Shown here one piece after another: positions 17,632 to 27,055 of a DNA stretch of 64,000 nt (positions within the stretch are counted from its first letter, which is position 1; every line of letters starts with the position of its first letter). The notes beneath the pieces are model-generated. The model had not been told where the DNA came from and did no database searches. It worked only from the letters and a program-made list of their open reading frames with translations. A program made the translations under genes and the position numbers. This stretch comes from Pelagihabitans sp963760375. Lineage in GTDB: Bacteria > Bacteroidota > Bacteroidia > Flavobacteriales > Flavobacteriaceae. The DNA is taken from positions 1,302,001 through 1,366,000 of the forward strand of contig CAVXCS010000005.1 of assembly GCA_963760375.1 (NCBI GenBank). The letters run 5' to 3'.

Positions 17632-18372
17632 TTATTTAGACCGCGCTACTTCTGCGGTTCCCGCATCATTGTTATAGTCTTCGACCATCCTTAAAAATGC
17701 CGCTTCATACTCCTGGTTTACATATTTTCCCATTTTTTGCCTTTCCGTGAATTGGTTCCGAAGTCCGTAATGGTTGTTGTCGTAGTTTTCCTTTACCCTT
17801 TCATTGTCACCGATGAAGTTGAGCAGGTTAATGTGCATCACGTTTTTGGGGTTGTCGCTCTCTTTTTGGATCAGCAATTGAAAGTTATCTTGGATATAGG
17901 CGATCAACTTATCCCTATCCTCAAATACCATATCGGCCAATTCTTGATTGATCTTGCCCGTGGTCCTACTGTACATTTTGTACATCAGGATACGCCCATG
18001 GGCCACTTCTTCCAAGGTCATGCGTTTCGGAATCATTTTAATGGCCTTACCGGTAAGGTCGGAATACCATACGGTCTTAAAGACCCTGCCATCGTTCAAG
18101 GTAAAGCCTGTAAAATGCTTCGGTTCCATTTTTTGCTTCATTTTACCTTTGAACTTCCCTGTTTGGGTAAATTTTTCATAGTCTTTTGGGGTCATATAGG
18201 TGATGCCCTGCTGAAATCGCTGGGGGTACTCAAAGTCGATCTCGATATAGGCTTCTTGGGTTTTTCCCTTTTTAAGGTGAAGGGTCCCTTTTTGAAAGCG
18301 GTCCTGGGCACTTAGGTTAACGGCGATAAAGAGCGTTAAGAAAAGGCTGAACCAGCCATTTGAATTTTTCAT
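17632..18372 (-). CDS. Exported hypothetical protein
   Basis: The 246-residue protein has a signal peptide (WFSLFLTLFIAVNLSAQ) and a basic, mixed alpha/beta body. Recognisable stretches are KGTLHLKKGKTQEAYIEIDF, GRVFKTVWYSDLTGKAIKMI and FEDRDKLIAYIQDNFQLL. I do not recognise the family. It resembles the many secreted flavobacterial proteins that start with a short beta domain around a gene-product-tuning KG-x-E motif. It is a single-gene unit with its own terminator. Confidence 0.75.
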   Translation of the reverse strand: MKNSNGWFSLFLTLFIAVNLSAQDRFQKGTLHLKKGKTQEAYIEIDFEYPQRFQQGITYMTPKDYEKFTQTGKFKGKMKQKMEPKHFTGFTLNDGRVFKTVWYSDLTGKAIKMIPKRMTLEEVAHGRILMYKMYSRTTGKINQELADMVFEDRDKLIAYIQDNFQLLIQKESDNPKNVMHINLLNFIGDNERVKENYDNNHYGLRNQFTERQKMGKYVNQEYEAAFLRMVEDYNNDAGTAEVARSK

Positions 18373-18665
18373 GATGGATGTTTTGATAGATAGGTTTTTG
18401 TCAAATTACAACGAGCAAACGGCTTAAATATTGTTTTTCAAGGGGTTACTCAAAAAAATACGGGAATAAAACAGGCCTTGTAGCAGGCAGTAATATCCTA
18501 CTGCGCCGTTCCTTGCAGACGTTGTTCCGCACTTTGTTTAGCCAATGAAGCGGTAGTTCAACATGGCAACTAAGTCATGATATCGTTGCAGTGCCAACTT
18601 TTTTTTGATTATCGGGAATGCGATGTTCCCATAAAACAGCTTATTATTTACGATCCAGCACGCTT

Positions 18666-21600
18666 TTACGGCCAATACAGTTCCGGTAGGCCTGCCTGTT
18701 TTAAAATAGCGTTGAACCTGGTCACGTCTTCGTTTTTAATGGTCTGCAAATCGGCGTCCAACAGTTTCCATTGCTGAAGATAATCCTGGGTAACGTCCCT
18801 CATCCCTTGCGATACGGGTAAATTGCCCCCACTGATCTCGTTCAGGAAATCCTTGAACTTGATCAATAGCCGCGCCTCGAACTGGTAATTGCTCTGGTAG
18901 GTGCGCATCTCTTTCTGTAAGATCTGTTCGATCCATTTATCAGTTGTATTGCGAAGGTCCCGGCCCTTTTCGAGCACTTCCTTGGCGGAAGAGACCTCCA
19001 GGATAAAATCCAGTTGCTGTTGAATTTTGCGAAGATCGCGAACCCCTTTTGCCATTTCGGTGGCCCCCTCATAGATCGATGACGAGAGTCGATCGCGCTC
19101 CACATAGGCTTCGGCGACGCGGTCGATGCTTTTTTCCAAGCGGGGATCGATCTTAATCTCGAATTCCTGGGTTTGTGTAAAATCCCCGATGGTCAATCGC
19201 GCTTGATACTTGCCGGGTGGCGCATCATAGGCGCTCAGGTCCCGATTGGTCGTGGCCAATTCGGTCAAACAATCGAACCGGCCCACTTTCATGTTCCATT
19301 GGTAGCGATGCGCGCCAAGGCTTTTTGCCAATTGTGGTTTTGCCAAGGTATCACAGCCCACCAATGGGCGGTTCGTCGCTTCCAAATGGATGACCTTGCC
19401 GACCGGATCCAAAATTTCCATGGACATGGGGATGTTTTCCCCGACTTCCTTGTTCAATACGTAGTGTAGCTGTGCGCCCGGAGGCGGGTTCTTGCCTTGT
19501 CCATCATCTATACTATACGCCACCGAAAGATGGGTATATACATCTTTGGGCCTGTACAGAAAGTAGGCTGCCTTGGCCACCTTGTCGGAAATCTGGTGCA
19601 GGAGCGTGAGGTCGTCCAAGATCCAAAGGGCCCTGCCCTGCGTGGCCACGACCAAATCTTGTCGTTTTACCCGCAAATCGGTAATGGGCACTTCCGGCAG
19701 GTTGTTCTGCAAGGGTTGCCACTGCATCCCATCATTAAAGGATACGAACACCCCGGACTCGGTACCGGCGTAGAGCAGTCCTTTCCGGTCGGGATCTTCC
19801 CTTACGGTCCTGGCAAAGGTATCGCCCGGGAGGCCATTGACTATTTGCGCCCACGAGACCCCAAAATCATTTGTCTTATAGATATGCGGGCTAAAGTCGT
19901 TCATTTTATAACCGGCTACCGCAATATAGGCCGTGGCCGGATCGTGTGGCGAAGGTTCCACCACATTGATGATGCTTTCTGCAAGGCCTTTCGGGGTGAC
20001 ATTGGTCCACGTTTTGCCGCCATCCTTGGTCAGGTGCACCAGGCCATCGTCTGATCCCACCCAAATGATACCCTCTTCGATAGGCGACTCCTCGATATTG
20101 AAGAGGTTGTTGTAGCTCTCGGCGGTAATCTGCTCATTGGAAATCGGCATTCCCCCCTTCCCTTGGTGTTCTTTGTCGTTTCGGGTGAGGTCGTCGCTTA
20201 TGACCTCCCAGCTTACCCCCCTATCGGTCGATTTCATCATATATTGTGAGCCGTAATAGATTATATTGGGGTTGTGGGGCGATACGATTACGGGGCCGTT
20301 CCAATTGGCGCGGTATTTCAAATTCTTGGGCTGTTCGCCACTGATGCGTTCCGGATAGGGCCTCACCATACGGGTGTTATCGATATCACGGTCCCATTCC
20401 ACGAAATTACTCGCGAAGTAGGTGGAATATACATATCTGGGATTATCGGGGTCCAAAGCCACGGTGGAAGACTCCCCCGCCCGCATGATGTCCCAGTGCA
20501 TCTGCCCGATGCCGTCATCGACCACACGACTGTCGATGGCGATGGTGCTATTGTCCTGTTGGCCCGAATAAATTCGATATGGGTACTGGTTATCGGTTAT
20601 CGCCCTGTAGAACTGCCCGGTAGGCTGGTTCATCAAGGTCGACCAGGTTTTCCCACCGTTATAGGTAACCGACCCCCCGCCATCATTGGCGTTGATCATG
20701 ATGTCGCTGTTGTTGGGATTGATCCAAAGATCGTGATGGTCTACATGGCTGCCCGGATTTCCCGTAAACGTCTTCCCGCCATCGATCGATTTCATGGCGA
20801 AGCTGTTCATGACCCATACTTGGTCTTCGTCATTGGGATCCGCGATAATGTGCATATAGTACCAGGCACGGGCATAGGTGGTGGCATCATTGCTCGTTTG
20901 TTTGAAACTTTCTCCCGCATCGTCGGAACGGTATACTCCTCCTTCCTTGCCCAAGGCTTCTATGGCCATGTACACGATATTGGGGTTCTTGGGGGATATG
21001 GAAATCCCCATCTTCCCTTTCAGTTCGGGCAGGCCTTTGGTGATTACTTTCCAGGTCTTGCCGCCATCGGTGGTCTTATGGACCCTGCTTCCCGGTCCCC
21101 CGCTTTTCACCACCCAGGGTTTTCTCCGGAAATCCCAGGAAGTGACCATCATAAAGTTGGGATTGTTGGGGTCGAACGTCATATCAACGATCCCGGAATC
21201 TTCGTTTACATATAAAATCTTCTCCCAATGTTCCCCGCCATCTTCGGAAAGATATATGCCCCGTTCCTCATTTGGTCCCCATGGATTGCCCTGGGCGGCA
21301 ACATAGACCTTATTGGGGTTTTTAGGGTGCACATATATGTCACTGATATGACGCGTAGCGGCAAGGCCCATATGCCGCCATGTTTTGCCCGCATCGATTG
21401 ATTTATAGACACCATCCCCATGGGAAGTCTTGACCCCGCGAACAGGCGATTCCCCAGTGCCGACGTAAATGATATTCGTGTCGGAAGGGGCTACGGTGAT
21501 ATCGCCGATTCCCGTGGTATTGAAAAAACCATCCGAGATATTCTGCCAAGTGTTTCCGCCGTCGGCGGTTTTCCAAACGCCGCCACCCGTAGCGCCCATA

Positions 21601-21791
21601 TAGTAAGTGAAAATATCATCGGGGATGCCGGTTACCGTAGTGGATCTCCCCCCCCTAAAAGGACCGATATTCCTGTATGCCATGGATTGGTAAAGGTTTT
21701 CATCGATCACAGGCACTTGTGTTTTCTTTTGGCCATGGCAAAGCGAGGCAAAGCACAAACAAGCCAAAAGCGGGTAGATGGTATTTTTCAT
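18666..21791 (-). CDS. Secreted sortilin/VPS10-like BNR propeller protein
   Basis: The 1041-residue protein has a signal peptide (LLACLCFASLCHGQ) and at least nine Asp-box/BNR turns, such as SIDAGKTWRHM, SEDGGEHWEKI, TTDGGKTWKVI, STDRGVSWEVI and TKDGGKTWTNV. These form one or two large beta-propellers over residues 40-700. The remaining 300 residues include an Ig-like segment (GAHRYQWNMKVGRFD) and a helical tail. The layout matches the family annotated as glycosyl hydrolase or sortilin-like in Bacteroidota and Acidobacteriota. No biochemical function is firmly known. It follows the gamma-glutamyltransferase gene after 130 bases on the same strand. Confidence 0.85.
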   Translation of the reverse strand: MKNTIYPLLACLCFASLCHGQKKTQVPVIDENLYQSMAYRNIGPFRGGRSTTVTGIPDDIFTYYMGATGGGVWKTADGGNTWQNISDGFFNTTGIGDITVAPSDTNIIYVGTGESPVRGVKTSHGDGVYKSIDAGKTWRHMGLAATRHISDIYVHPKNPNKVYVAAQGNPWGPNEERGIYLSEDGGEHWEKILYVNEDSGIVDMTFDPNNPNFMMVTSWDFRRKPWVVKSGGPGSRVHKTTDGGKTWKVITKGLPELKGKMGISISPKNPNIVYMAIEALGKEGGVYRSDDAGESFKQTSNDATTYARAWYYMHIIADPNDEDQVWVMNSFAMKSIDGGKTFTGNPGSHVDHHDLWINPNNSDIMINANDGGGSVTYNGGKTWSTLMNQPTGQFYRAITDNQYPYRIYSGQQDNSTIAIDSRVVDDGIGQMHWDIMRAGESSTVALDPDNPRYVYSTYFASNFVEWDRDIDNTRMVRPYPERISGEQPKNLKYRANWNGPVIVSPHNPNIIYYGSQYMMKSTDRGVSWEVISDDLTRNDKEHQGKGGMPISNEQITAESYNNLFNIEESPIEEGIIWVGSDDGLVHLTKDGGKTWTNVTPKGLAESIINVVEPSPHDPATAYIAVAGYKMNDFSPHIYKTNDFGVSWAQIVNGLPGDTFARTVREDPDRKGLLYAGTESGVFVSFNDGMQWQPLQNNLPEVPITDLRVKRQDLVVATQGRALWILDDLTLLHQISDKVAKAAYFLYRPKDVYTHLSVAYSIDDGQGKNPPPGAQLHYVLNKEVGENIPMSMEILDPVGKVIHLEATNRPLVGCDTLAKPQLAKSLGAHRYQWNMKVGRFDCLTELATTNRDLSAYDAPPGKYQARLTIGDFTQTQEFEIKIDPRLEKSIDRVAEAYVERDRLSSSIYEGATEMAKGVRDLRKIQQQLDFILEVSSAKEVLEKGRDLRNTTDKWIEQILQKEMRTYQSNYQFEARLLIKFKDFLNEISGGNLPVSQGMRDVTQDYLQQWKLLDADLQTIKNEDVTRFNAILKQAGLPELYWP

Positions 21792-21921
21792 AGGTTGGTT
21801 TCTGTTATTGTATTTCTAAATGATGGTCGGTTGCATGAGCGGTGAATCCAATTTGTGCCACACCTTGCTATAGGTCAAATAAACGCCAATAGCCGGTTTC
21901 CATAGTTCTTGCCGAACAAAA

Positions 21922-23619
21922 TCAATAGCCTGCCGCTTGCCCGTCTTTTCTCGATTCGGAGGCTCCGGTATAGACCTTGTTTTCAACATCGACTCCGATG
22001 GCCTGGTATCCCCCGTAAATGCCAACGCCAAAGGAAATCCGATGACCTTTTTTGCGCAATTCACGGATGGTTTCATAATCGAAGCCGCTTTCAAGGTTTA
22101 GGGTCCCGCCATCGGTCATTATCGAACCTGTCGGTTGGGAACTGCCGACATGGCGCATACGGGGGGCATCCCCTGCTTCCTGCAAATTCATTCCGAAGTC
22201 TACCAGGTTCACCACGACCTGGGCATGGCCCTGGGGTTGCACCGCTCCGCCCATAAGCCCGAAACTGAGCCATGGTTTGCCATCTTTGGTGATGAAGGCC
22301 GGGATAATCGTATGGAACGGGCGTTTGCCGGGTTCAAGGGCATTGGCATGGGTTTTATCCTGCACATTGAACATTTGCCCGCGATTTTGTAAAACAAAGC
22401 CCAAGCCATCGGGCACCATCCCGGAGGCAAATTCGGAATAGATACTTTGAATGAGGGATACCATGTTCCCCTCTTTATCCGCTACAGTCAAATAAGTAGT
22501 GTTCCCAGACTCAATTTCCAGATCCCCGGCCGGATAGGACCTGGCAGACCGATCAATATCGATCAGGTTGCGTCGCTCTTCCGCATATTCCTTGGATAAA
22601 AGCTGAGTCAATGGAATTTTATTGAAGGCCGGATCTGCATAGAACCTGGCCCTATCTTCATAGGCCAATTTTTTGGCTTCCGTCAATACATGGAGGTAGT
22701 CGGTATTTCCAAAACCCATGGCAGCAATATCGAAACCCTCCAGGATATTGAGCATTTGAAGTGCAGCAGTGCCCTGCCCGTTGGGAGGGAGTTCCCAAAC
22801 GTCATAGCCACGGTAGTTGATCGATACGGGCTCGATCCAATTGGAAGTATGGACAGCAAGATCTTCATAAGACAAAAAACCCCCATGTTTTTTCATATAG
22901 ACATCGATGGTTTTTGCAATATCCCCTTTGTAATAGGCGTCACGACCCCCTTTGGCGATTTTTTCATAAGTATTGGCCAGATCTGGATTTTTGAAAACTT
23001 CCCCTTTTACTGGAGGTCGGCCTTTTGGGAGATAGGTTTCCGAGAAGCCCGGTTGGTCTTTTAACCCTTCATAGCTGGAGGCCATCTCATAGGCGATGAC
23101 TTCCGAAACGGGGAAACCCTCCCTCCCGTATTGAATGGCCGGCTGCAGGAGGGTTGGCATAGGTAGTTTACCGAACTTTTTATGGAGGGCGTACCAACCG
23201 TCGACACAACCAGGCACAGTTACAGGGAGTGGCCCGTAAAAGGGTACATATTGCATCTCCTTTTCCAAGAAGTAGTCAATGTCCAACGCTTTTGGGGCCC
23301 GACCACTGCCATTAAATCCGTAGAGTCTTTTTTCCTTGGCATCCCAAACAATGGCGAAGATATCGCCCCCAATTCCGCAACTGGCCGGTTCTACGAGGCC
23401 CAACACGGCATTCGCAGCAATGGCGGCATCCATTGCGGTTCCACCTTTTTTAAGTATATCGAGGGCAACCTGAGTCGCCAAGGGTTGGCTCGTGGCAGCC
23501 ATACCGTTCCTGGCAATCACCTCGGAACGGGTGGTAAAGGTTTCCCCTGTGAGCCGATCCTGTGACCAAATGCCAGTGGTCAGGAAAAGACTTAAAAAAG
23601 CGGAGAGTAATATTTTCAT
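21922..23619 (-). CDS. ggt: Gamma-glutamyltransferase
   Basis: The 565-residue exported protein (signal MKILLSAFLSLFLTTGIWSQ) is a full-length gamma-glutamyltranspeptidase. It cleaves gamma-glutamyl bonds, as in glutathione, in the periplasm. The conserved N-terminal part has GGTAMDAAIAANAVLGLVEP and GIGGDIFAIVW. The autocatalytic cleavage site precedes T374 in NTTYLTVADKEGN, which becomes the N-terminal nucleophile of the small subunit. The H of the usual TTHY is Y here, as in a known subset. FGLMGGAVQPQGHAQVVVNL is the late family motif. Neighbouring peptidases fit peptide use outside the cytoplasm. Confidence 0.9.
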   Translation of the reverse strand: MKILLSAFLSLFLTTGIWSQDRLTGETFTTRSEVIARNGMAATSQPLATQVALDILKKGGTAMDAAIAANAVLGLVEPASCGIGGDIFAIVWDAKEKRLYGFNGSGRAPKALDIDYFLEKEMQYVPFYGPLPVTVPGCVDGWYALHKKFGKLPMPTLLQPAIQYGREGFPVSEVIAYEMASSYEGLKDQPGFSETYLPKGRPPVKGEVFKNPDLANTYEKIAKGGRDAYYKGDIAKTIDVYMKKHGGFLSYEDLAVHTSNWIEPVSINYRGYDVWELPPNGQGTAALQMLNILEGFDIAAMGFGNTDYLHVLTEAKKLAYEDRARFYADPAFNKIPLTQLLSKEYAEERRNLIDIDRSARSYPAGDLEIESGNTTYLTVADKEGNMVSLIQSIYSEFASGMVPDGLGFVLQNRGQMFNVQDKTHANALEPGKRPFHTIIPAFITKDGKPWLSFGLMGGAVQPQGHAQVVVNLVDFGMNLQEAGDAPRMRHVGSSQPTGSIMTDGGTLNLESGFDYETIRELRKKGHRISFGVGIYGGYQAIGVDVENKVYTGASESRKDGQAAGY

Positions 23620-23734
23620 CGGGTTGGTTTTAGATTTCTAAAACTAGCAAAAAAGGAAGGGCCCGGCAAGGGTGATATTCATAAATGCCGACAGCAAGAC
23701 CAATAAATCCCATTTGTCAACATATCGAACAGAC

Positions 23735-25380
23735 CTAGTGTCCCCGCTCCATCTCCTTCAACATGGCTTTGGCGTTGGCGCCCGTTGGGCCATCGGGATC
23801 AAGCAGGATGGCCTTGTCGTAAAATGCCTTTGCCTTTTCAAGGTTGCCCGTCTTCCAATGGCATTCCGCCAAGCTGTCCCATACATTGGCGGATTCGGGA
23901 AAAAGTTTGGCGTTCATTTCGAATACAAAAAGGGCCCCCTCATTGTCGTTGGCCAGTAAATTATACGCGGCCTTGTTGAATTCAGCTTCAAAATTAAAAA
24001 ACTTGTAAGCGGGATCCTTTAACCAAGCGCTGGGCTTCCGTAGCCGACGAGCTCATACTTTTCATCCATAAAGAGCTGGGTCAGGTAACCCATGGGATCT
24101 ATGATAAAATTATCGACGGAAAAATTCAGGGCCGTATCCAGCACCGGGTCCTCGTTGTCACTATAGTCTCGAAGGTCGTCTCCACCGCCAAATGCGGTAC
24201 GGTATAATCTGCATTTTCCCATTGTGGCTTATCCTGCCACCAGGCGAAGGAAAGGTAAACAGGCAGCTTGGAATTGGGTAGTTCTACACGACGGTTGTCG
24301 CCATAGAAATTGATATTTTCCCAGTGGGCTCTCCTACAAAAATGGCATTGGTATAATTATCCAGTTCGTTCACCAAATTCTGGCAGGCCGAAAACGTACG
24401 CCGCCTATGATCACAAAGAATTTTCCGGATTGATTGATCTTTTGATGCTCTATGATCCCTGTTACTATGGGCTTATTCTTATAATTGTTGCCGCCGCCAT
24501 TCAGGCGCACGTCGAGGACTAATTTCTCCACCTCGTTCTTGTCGATAAATTCGAACAGTCGTCTTATAAAATGTGGGGATATTCTCACTTGGGTCATCCT
24601 GAATCTGGCTGTGCCGAACATAAACGGCCTTTTCGGTGGGCAGGTATTCAAAATAATAGATCTTATCCAGGTTTTTAAGATACAGCGGGCTCTTTGAGCG
24701 GTCCCTTGCCCCTACCCAATCGGTATCCGGTTTAAGCTCCCCATATTGAAGGTGATCGTGCAGGGGTTCGCCGGAAGCCACCGTAGTATTAAAAACAGTT
24801 CCGTTCTTTTCCAGGGTAAAGCTGATGTTCTCTTTTAAAGTCTTGGTGATGCCCTGTGCATGCAGCACTTCGGGGATCGACCATATAAACACCGCCATAG
24901 GCCTTAAAGAATTGCTCGTTTTCGGCAGGTACAACCGGATAGATGGCCTTCAAAACCTGGTCGATGGGCATGCCCTCCACCTCAAGGATTTTGGCCCCTA
25001 CCAAGGACGAGTAATCTTTATGTGCCGCATGAATAAAGGTCCCATCTTTATATTGGTAGGTAAGGATCGGTAGCTGATGAAAAGGAACTGGCCCTTCCGA
25101 AAAACGGATCCTGGTATGCCCGTATTGGAACATCGCGATAATCTTGGCAAAACCCACGGATATTTCATGATCCTGCATTTCGGGAATGGCCTTGTAAAAA
25201 GTTTCGACCGCCTCGTCAAAAGCGGTTGCTGTGGTCTTTTTAAAAAGAAAGGCATGATCTTTATGTACTCGTATTCTGCAGGAAACGCAGGTCTTCCTGC
25301 CATTGTGCACTGGCGATCTTTTGCTGTGCAGGTAGTTGCCAAAGCAACAAGAGCGCCACGATCAAGTATAAATGTCTCAT
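23735..25380 (-). pseudogene. Decayed S41-type peptidase with C-terminal TPR
   Basis: The reading frame starts at 25380 with a signal peptide (MRHLYLIVALLLLWQLPAQ) and is broken at least five times before 23735. Pieces in order are: a helical N-terminal domain (KKTTATAFDEAVETFYKA), a PDZ-like segment (LVGAKILEVEGMPIDQVL), S41 core segments LVLDVRLNGGGNN and, in another frame, GGRTFSACQNLVNELDNY with the catalytic Ser, and a TPR tail (NVWDSLAECHWKTGNLEKAK). Joined, they would make about 540 residues. The breaks spread over the whole gene, so this is old decay rather than one error. It stands upstream of ggt on the same strand. Confidence 0.8.
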
Positions 25381-25597
25381 CTAGGATTTCTTTAAGGCAT
25401 GGCTCTAAACAAAAGCTAACCAATGGTTAGACAATCATTTTTGAAAAATGTTACAAAAAACCTTTTTCCAATATACAAGGGCGACTGTTCGGTGATATTG
25501 AACCATATGGTCCGGATTATTTTTTCATTATATTCGCTCTGATCGATCTTCTTGAGATGTACACAACAATATCCTCTGAAACAACTGAACCGACCCT

Positions 25598-27049
25598 ATG
25601 AAAAATACCATCCACCTCATATTGATCACCTTGGTATGGTGTTCCCTTCGTCCTGGAATTGCCCAAGACAAACATCACTACCAGACCGATTTCTCCGTAG
25701 GAAACCTATCTGAAAGAAGAACGGGCATTATGGAAGCCATCGGCACCAGCGCCATTGCCTTGGTTCAGGGTTCAAGTGGGCGTGCGGGATTCAGTGTTTT
25801 CCGACAATCGAATTCATTCTACTACCTGACCGGGCTCGAGACCGATCATGCCTATTTGCTGCTGAATGGAAGAAACAAGCAGACCACCCTATACCTTCCG
25901 CATAGGGATACGGAACGGGAACAAGGGCAAGGCAAGGTGCTTTCGGCAGAAGACGATGTCCTCGTGAAATCGCTCACCGGGGTAGATCGGGTAAAGGGAA
26001 TCGAATTCCTGTCGACCGATCTGCTGCGAACGGGGCTGATCAGACCTCCCGCTCCCCTATTGTATACCCCTTTGAGTCCGGCCGAAACAGGGAACGACAG
26101 TCGGGATGAACTGTTATACGGACAGGCACGTACGGCCGCAGACCCTTGGGATGGACAAGCCACAAGAGAGGCCTTGTTCGTTCAGAAAATAAATGAACAG
26201 TTTCCCCAATTCGAAATCCACGATCTTTCCCCCATCTTGGATGCCATGCGCCTCATAAAAAGCCCTGAAGAGATCGCATTAATAAGGAAGGCCACACAAA
26301 TTGCGGGCTTGGGCATCATGGAGGCCATGAGATCGACCCGTCCCGGCCTCTATGAATATCAATTGGATGCGGCAGCAAAATATGTCTTTCACCTCAATGG
26401 TGCCCGTGGTGATGGGTACGCGTCGATCATCGGCGGGGGCACCAATGCCTATATGGGACATTATTTCCATAAAACCGATGTGCTGAACTCGGGCGACCTG
26501 GTGCTGATGGACTATGCGCCCGATTATCGCTACTACACCAGTGATGTCACACGGATATGGCCGGTCAACGGCAAGTTCGATAGTGCCCAAACGCAATTAT
26601 ACTTGTTCATAGTAGCGTATCGTGATGCCCTTTTTAGATACATCAAACCGGGCGTGACGGCGACCGAAGTACTCGATAAGGCCGCCGAGGAAATGAAGAA
26701 TTACCTGGTAGGAAAAACATTTGCCAATCCGGACCATTTAAAAGCGGTACAGGAAGGGGTTAAATTCAGGGGCCATTTTCAGCATCCTGTAGGCATGGCG
26801 GTTCATGATGTGGGAAGCGTGCATGGCGTTCCCTTGAGGGCTGGAATGGTGTTCACCATCGACCCCATGATCTGGATCCCAGAAGAAAGACTGTACATCA
26901 GAATAGAGGATGTGGCCTTGGTGACCCCGGATGGAGTGGAAAATATGAGTGCCTTTGTACCATCGACCATTGAGGAAGTGGAAAAGACCATCAAAGAAAA
27001 AGGAGTAACCGAATTTCATCCGCCCACCGAACTACCTTTTAAAAACTAA
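25598..27049 (+). CDS. Exported M24B Xaa-Pro aminopeptidase
   Basis: The 483-residue protein has a signal peptide (LILITLVWCSLRPGIAQ), an aminopeptidase P N-terminal domain (FSVFRQSNSFYYLTGLETDH) and the creatinase-fold metal site. Metal ligands are visible as the Asp pair in LMDYAPDYRYYTSDVTR, His in HPVGMAVHDVG and Glu in RIEDVALVTPDG. The remaining ligand position, usually Glu in a TxEPG motif, reads FTIDPMIW, so it is Asp here. The enzyme should remove N-terminal residues ahead of proline in the periplasm. Six bases separate it from the M1 peptidase gene, forming a two-gene peptide-degrading unit. Confidence 0.9.
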   Translation: MKNTIHLILITLVWCSLRPGIAQDKHHYQTDFSVGNLSERRTGIMEAIGTSAIALVQGSSGRAGFSVFRQSNSFYYLTGLETDHAYLLLNGRNKQTTLYLPHRDTEREQGQGKVLSAEDDVLVKSLTGVDRVKGIEFLSTDLLRTGLIRPPAPLLYTPLSPAETGNDSRDELLYGQARTAADPWDGQATREALFVQKINEQFPQFEIHDLSPILDAMRLIKSPEEIALIRKATQIAGLGIMEAMRSTRPGLYEYQLDAAAKYVFHLNGARGDGYASIIGGGTNAYMGHYFHKTDVLNSGDLVLMDYAPDYRYYTSDVTRIWPVNGKFDSAQTQLYLFIVAYRDALFRYIKPGVTATEVLDKAAEEMKNYLVGKTFANPDHLKAVQEGVKFRGHFQHPVGMAVHDVGSVHGVPLRAGMVFTIDPMIWIPEERLYIRIEDVALVTPDGVENMSAFVPSTIEEVEKTIKEKGVTEFHPPTELPFKN

Positions 27050-27055
27050 GAACTG

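Noticed and set aside
18373..18665. Gap with a GGGAA-TTCCC hairpin downstream of the BNR protein gene
   Set aside because: No T-tract on the right strand, so I do not call a terminator; no gene seen.
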